Shown here: in pieces, positions 27,022 through 29,531 of the stretch
Layout: every line of letters starts with the position of its first letter
How positions within the stretch are numbered: position 1 is the first letter of the stretch
NCBI GenBank assembly: GCA_005889285.1
Contig: VBFF01000029.1
Location: forward strand, 1 to 29,531
DNA length: 29,531 bases
Direction of reading: 5' to 3'
Source of the DNA: Chloroflexota bacterium
Lineage (GTDB): Bacteria > Chloroflexota > Dormibacteria > CF-121
Position numbers and translations under genes: made by a program
The notes under the pieces: model-generated
What the model saw: the letters and a program-made list of their open reading frames with translations, nothing else
The model's database searches: none
What the model was told of the DNA's origin: nothing

Positions 27022-27063
27022 AACCGTACCCCTCCAAACGGAATCAAAGCGTTTGGCCTAACG

Positions 27064-27486
27064 GTGGATCAGATCATTATCGCCACGACCGATCCAGACA
27101 AATGGATAGAGCTTTCTGACGCAGAACCGAAAGGAGTGGCCACCCCAGTCGATACCTACGTGCTCACGATTCAGTTGCGTGAGCTTCGAGCATCAACCCG
27201 CCCGCTCGATGCGTACAACGACTATGCGCGAGACGGGCGACGTTTGGCGAAAGTCTTCGCTGAAATGGCTAAAGAGTGGCGCGGATGGAAGGGAGAAAAG
27301 TTCTGGTCTACGACGGACAGTGAAGTCACGCTCAAATTCACCCACGACCGGGTTTCGCGTGTACGCGTCGACGTTGAAGTGAAAGACTCTCCAGCCGCGA
27401 ATTGGAAAGTCACTGGCGAACTTGCCCTCGAGCTTGGCAATCTGGAGCGGATCGCCAAGGATGTTGCGGAGTACTTACGCGTCTAA
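27064..27486 (+). CDS. Hypothetical protein, DUF6228-like
   Basis: This protein of about 140 residues starts at GTG 27064; the open frame runs back into the tRNA, so earlier starts are excluded. It has a beta-rich N-terminal half (VDTYVLTIQLRELRAST), then LAKVFAEMAKEWRGWKGEKFWSTTDSEVTLKFTHD, and a C-terminal WKVTGELALELGNLERIAKDVAEYL. The WRGWKGEKFW signature and the terminal LGNLERIA resemble DUF6228, a family found mainly in actinobacteria with no known function. No signal peptide or membrane helix is present. Its base composition looks less GC-rich than its neighbours, and its position right after a tRNA gene hints at transfer. Confidence 0.6.
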   Translation: MDQIIIATTDPDKWIELSDAEPKGVATPVDTYVLTIQLRELRASTRPLDAYNDYARDGRRLAKVFAEMAKEWRGWKGEKFWSTTDSEVTLKFTHDRVSRVRVDVEVKDSPAANWKVTGELALELGNLERIAKDVAEYLRV

Positions 27487-27495
27487 CACAGCTGC

Positions 27496-27687
27496 GTGAG
27501 CCGAGTAATGATAGGCTGGTCGCAAATCAAGAAGTTACTCGGCAAGCGCAGGAGGACTGACTCAGGTCGCCAGCCAGGTGACGCCGACCCGAGGCGCTCC
27601 GCTGAGGACGTAGCCCACGAGGTCGCCAAGCAGGAAAAACATCGGCTCGCGATCCTGCGCGACTACGGCCGGACCCTCGGTTACTGA
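27496..27687 (+). CDS. Doubtful small hypothetical ORF
   Basis: This is a 63-codon frame of Arg/Lys/Asp-rich, hydrophilic composition (KKLLGKRRRTDSGRQPGD, then VAHEVAKQEKHRLAILRDYG). It has no recognised domain and no convincing Shine-Dalgarno sequence; ATG 27508 is another possible start. It lies between the DUF6228-like gene and a terminator and may be the end of that transcript rather than a real gene. Confidence 0.35.
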   Translation: MSRVMIGWSQIKKLLGKRRRTDSGRQPGDADPRRSAEDVAHEVAKQEKHRLAILRDYGRTLGY

Positions 27688-27711
27688 GTAGCCTCGTTCC
27701 ACTAGAGATAG

Positions 27712-27740
27712 ATAGGGGCGGGCTCGAGGCCCGCCCCTAT
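27712..27740. terminator. Hairpin terminator between convergent genes
   Basis: A perfect 12-bp stem (ATAGGGGCGGGC and GCCCGCCCCTAT) closes a 5-nt TCGAG loop. It lies 15 nt past the end of the minus-strand symporter gene and after the plus-strand genes. Only short T runs flank it (ATTTCG on the plus side). Its position suits ending transcription from both sides. Confidence 0.75.
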
Positions 27741-27754
27741 TTCGAAATCGAGTC

Positions 27755-29380
27755 TTAGACGACCGCGGGGATTCGCTCCTCGATAACGGAACTCGGCTCC
27801 GCGCCGACGCCGGTCTGCGAACGGACAGCAATCTCTGGATACATCGCTTTTGCGCGCGTGTCGCCGCCGAGCGCTTCACCGATGTAGGTGCCGGCGATCG
27901 CGAAGATGAACCCGAGTGGGATGCTGACGATGCCCGGGTTGGACAGCGCGAAGGCTGGATGAGCCGCCGGCACCGTCCCGAAACCGGGGCCGATGATCAC
28001 CAGCAAGATCGAGACAAACGTTCCGCCGATCAGGCCGCAAACGGCGCCTACCGTGTTGAACCGCTTCCAGAAGAGGGTGAAGAGGATGACGGGTAGGTTG
28101 CCGCTGGAAGCCACCGCAAATGCGACGGCCACCAGCACGGCGGCGTTCGCCGTCGGCAGGTTGATCGCCAGCAGCACGGCGATGATGCCGACCACCACCG
28201 CGGCGATGCGCGCCACCAGTACCTGTTCGGACTCGCTCTCCTTGCCGCCACGGACAACATTCATCCAGAAGTCGTGGGCAAAGGCGCTGGAGGCGGCCAG
28301 GGTGAGCCCGGCGACGACCGCCAGGATCGTCGCGAAGGCAACGGCGGAGATAAACCCGAGGAACAGCTCACCGCCAAAGGTGTTCGGCCCGCCGCCGAGG
28401 AACTCCGCGAGCTTGGGTGCCGCGACGTTGACGTTCGGGATCTTCGCCTTGCCGACGAGCACGGCGGCGCCGAATCCGAGGAACGTCGTCATCACGTAAA
28501 AGGCGCCGATCAGGCCCATGGCCCAACCAACCGAGGCCCGAGCGGCCCGGGCGGTCGGCACCGTGTAGAAACGCATCAGGATGTGCGGCAGGCCCGCCGT
28601 GCCGAAGATCAGCGCCATGCCGAGTGACACGTTTTCGATCGTTGACTTGTCGAGAGTCAGGGGCCCGAGGGCCACGTGCTTCCCGTGCGGGTAGAGGATG
28701 CCCGGTTGCGTGAAGTTAAGCCCGGACTTCTTGTCAACGACCTTGGCGATCGCATCGAAGAACCGCAGTGGGTTGAAGCCGAAGTGGCCGAGCACCATGA
28801 TGCTCAACAACACCGCGCCCGCCATGAGCAGCGTCGCCTTGACGATCTGCACCCAGGTGGTCGCGATCATGCCGCCGAGCACGACGTAGCCGATCATCAG
28901 AATGCCGACGATGACCACCGCTGTGGAAAAGGGGAAGCTCGGCACCAGCAGGTGGAGTACGCTCCCGGCGCCGACCATCTGGGCGATCATGTAGAAACCG
29001 CTCACCGCCAACGTTGAAATGGCGGCAGCCGAGCGCACCGGCCCGGCCGACATGCGATAGGCGAGCACGTCCGCCATGGTGTACTTGCCGGTATTGCGGA
29101 TCGGCTCCGCGATCAGCAGCAGGACGGTCAGGTAGGCGACCAGCCAGCCGACGGAGTACATGAAGCCGTCATAGCCGTTGAAGGCAATCAGTCCCGCGAT
29201 GCCCAAGAAGGAGGCGGCACTCATGTAGTCGCCCGCGATCGCGAGCCCGTTCTGCCAGCCCTTGATCTTGCGGCCGGCGGCGTAGAACTGGACGGTCGTG
29301 CGCGTCTGCCGCGCCGCCCAGATCGTGATCCCGAGCGTGATGGCGACGATGACGGCCGTAATCCAAAGGGTGGTGGTCAT
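27755..29380 (-). CDS. actP: Cation/acetate symporter, sodium:solute symporter family (ActP-like)
   Basis: This 541-residue membrane protein has about 13 hydrophobic helices. It starts with a short helix and the family segment FYAAGRKIKGWQNGLAIAGDYMSAASFLGIAG, quoted here with its Na+-site neighbourhood; further on are TGKYTMADVLAYRM, FGTAGLPHILMRFYTV and AVAFAVASSGNLPVILFTLFWKRF. These match the ActP/MctC branch, which takes up acetate and other short monocarboxylates with Na+ or H+. The upstream gene encodes a DUF485 protein and overlaps by 4 nt (ATGA), the standard yjcH-actP pairing. Acetate uptake would feed acetyl-CoA metabolism; no acetyl-CoA synthetase gene is in the window. Confidence 0.88.
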   Translation of the reverse strand: MTTTLWITAVIVAITLGITIWAARQTRTTVQFYAAGRKIKGWQNGLAIAGDYMSAASFLGIAGLIAFNGYDGFMYSVGWLVAYLTVLLLIAEPIRNTGKYTMADVLAYRMSAGPVRSAAAISTLAVSGFYMIAQMVGAGSVLHLLVPSFPFSTAVVIVGILMIGYVVLGGMIATTWVQIVKATLLMAGAVLLSIMVLGHFGFNPLRFFDAIAKVVDKKSGLNFTQPGILYPHGKHVALGPLTLDKSTIENVSLGMALIFGTAGLPHILMRFYTVPTARAARASVGWAMGLIGAFYVMTTFLGFGAAVLVGKAKIPNVNVAAPKLAEFLGGGPNTFGGELFLGFISAVAFATILAVVAGLTLAASSAFAHDFWMNVVRGGKESESEQVLVARIAAVVVGIIAVLLAINLPTANAAVLVAVAFAVASSGNLPVILFTLFWKRFNTVGAVCGLIGGTFVSILLVIIGPGFGTVPAAHPAFALSNPGIVSIPLGFIFAIAGTYIGEALGGDTRAKAMYPEIAVRSQTGVGAEPSSVIEERIPAVV

Positions 29381-29531
29381 GACCCTAACCCCATGCGCGC
29401 CGCCAGGCGGCGAACGGCAGCGGCCAGTGGATCGAACACCCGGTTGGCGCGCCGGATATAGACGGCGGCCAGGATCCAGGCCATGACGAACTCGGAGAGG
29501 GCAAACAGGTATGCCAGGTTGATGTTGCCGA
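29377..29531 (-). CDS. DUF485 small membrane protein, C-terminal part (truncated by the window end)
   Basis: Fifty codons are visible, ending in TGA that overlaps the symporter ATG. The sequence GNINLAYLFALSEFVMAWILAAVYIRRAN is the second membrane helix and conserved exit of DUF485 (YjcH) proteins, followed by VFDPLAAAVRRLAARMGLGS. These two-helix proteins are nearly always encoded with acetate-type symporters and are thought to assist them. The N-terminal part lies beyond the window. Confidence 0.85.
   Translation of the reverse strand, partial: GNINLAYLFALSEFVMAWILAAVYIRRANRVFDPLAAAVRRLAARMGLGS

Overview
The window is a dense, GC-rich bacterial chromosome segment with no transposase, integrase, CRISPR array or rRNA. 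Three things suggest a monoderm, high-GC lineage of the Chloroflexota / Candidatus Dormibacterota kind: a Tad pilus locus with no secretin in view, the order hpf-secA-prfB-ftsE-ftsX-M23 peptidase-S41 protease (a Firmicutes/Chloroflexota-like arrangement), and several promoters placed for leaderless mRNAs. The phylum assignment is inference.

Positions 1-6530 hold a truncated DegS-type histidine kinase, then a Tad (Flp) pilus set: Flp pilin, CpaB, a receiver-MinD fusion CpaE, the ATPase CpaF and the platform proteins TadB and TadC. Strong hairpin terminators follow the pilin and cpaB, so dosage along the set is probably stepped. TadC carries an apparent frameshift near 6410. A GC-rich intergenic stretch full of inverted repeats follows. 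Next come a DUF192 protein, a ComF-type phosphoribosyltransferase and a second, shorter CpaF-type ATPase.

Positions 8940-13600 hold the ribosome hibernation factor, SecA, a small stand-alone SEC-C protein and prfB, whose reading frame is joined by the classic programmed +1 frameshift. A three-gene minus-strand module (asparaginase, GT87-type glycosyltransferase, small membrane protein) then separates prfB from ftsE. After it, ftsE, ftsX, a secreted LytM/M23 peptidase and an S41 protease form a tightly overlapping cell-wall remodelling operon.

Positions 20590-26940 encode a complete lipoate-dependent 2-oxoacid dehydrogenase (E3, E1-alpha, E1-beta, E2), followed by lipA and lipB, which make and attach its cofactor. 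A tRNA-Val(UAC), a DUF6228-like hypothetical and a doubtful small ORF come next. A strong hairpin terminator separates these from a minus-strand pair: a cation/acetate-type symporter and the tail of its DUF485 partner.

Most of the window is housekeeping. The least ordinary points are the split tadC, the orphan second CpaF next to comF, the phosphorylatable-looking CpaE receiver, the SEC-C mini-protein, the SPY variant of the RF2 stop-codon motif and the -10 boxes 7-8 nt from start codons.
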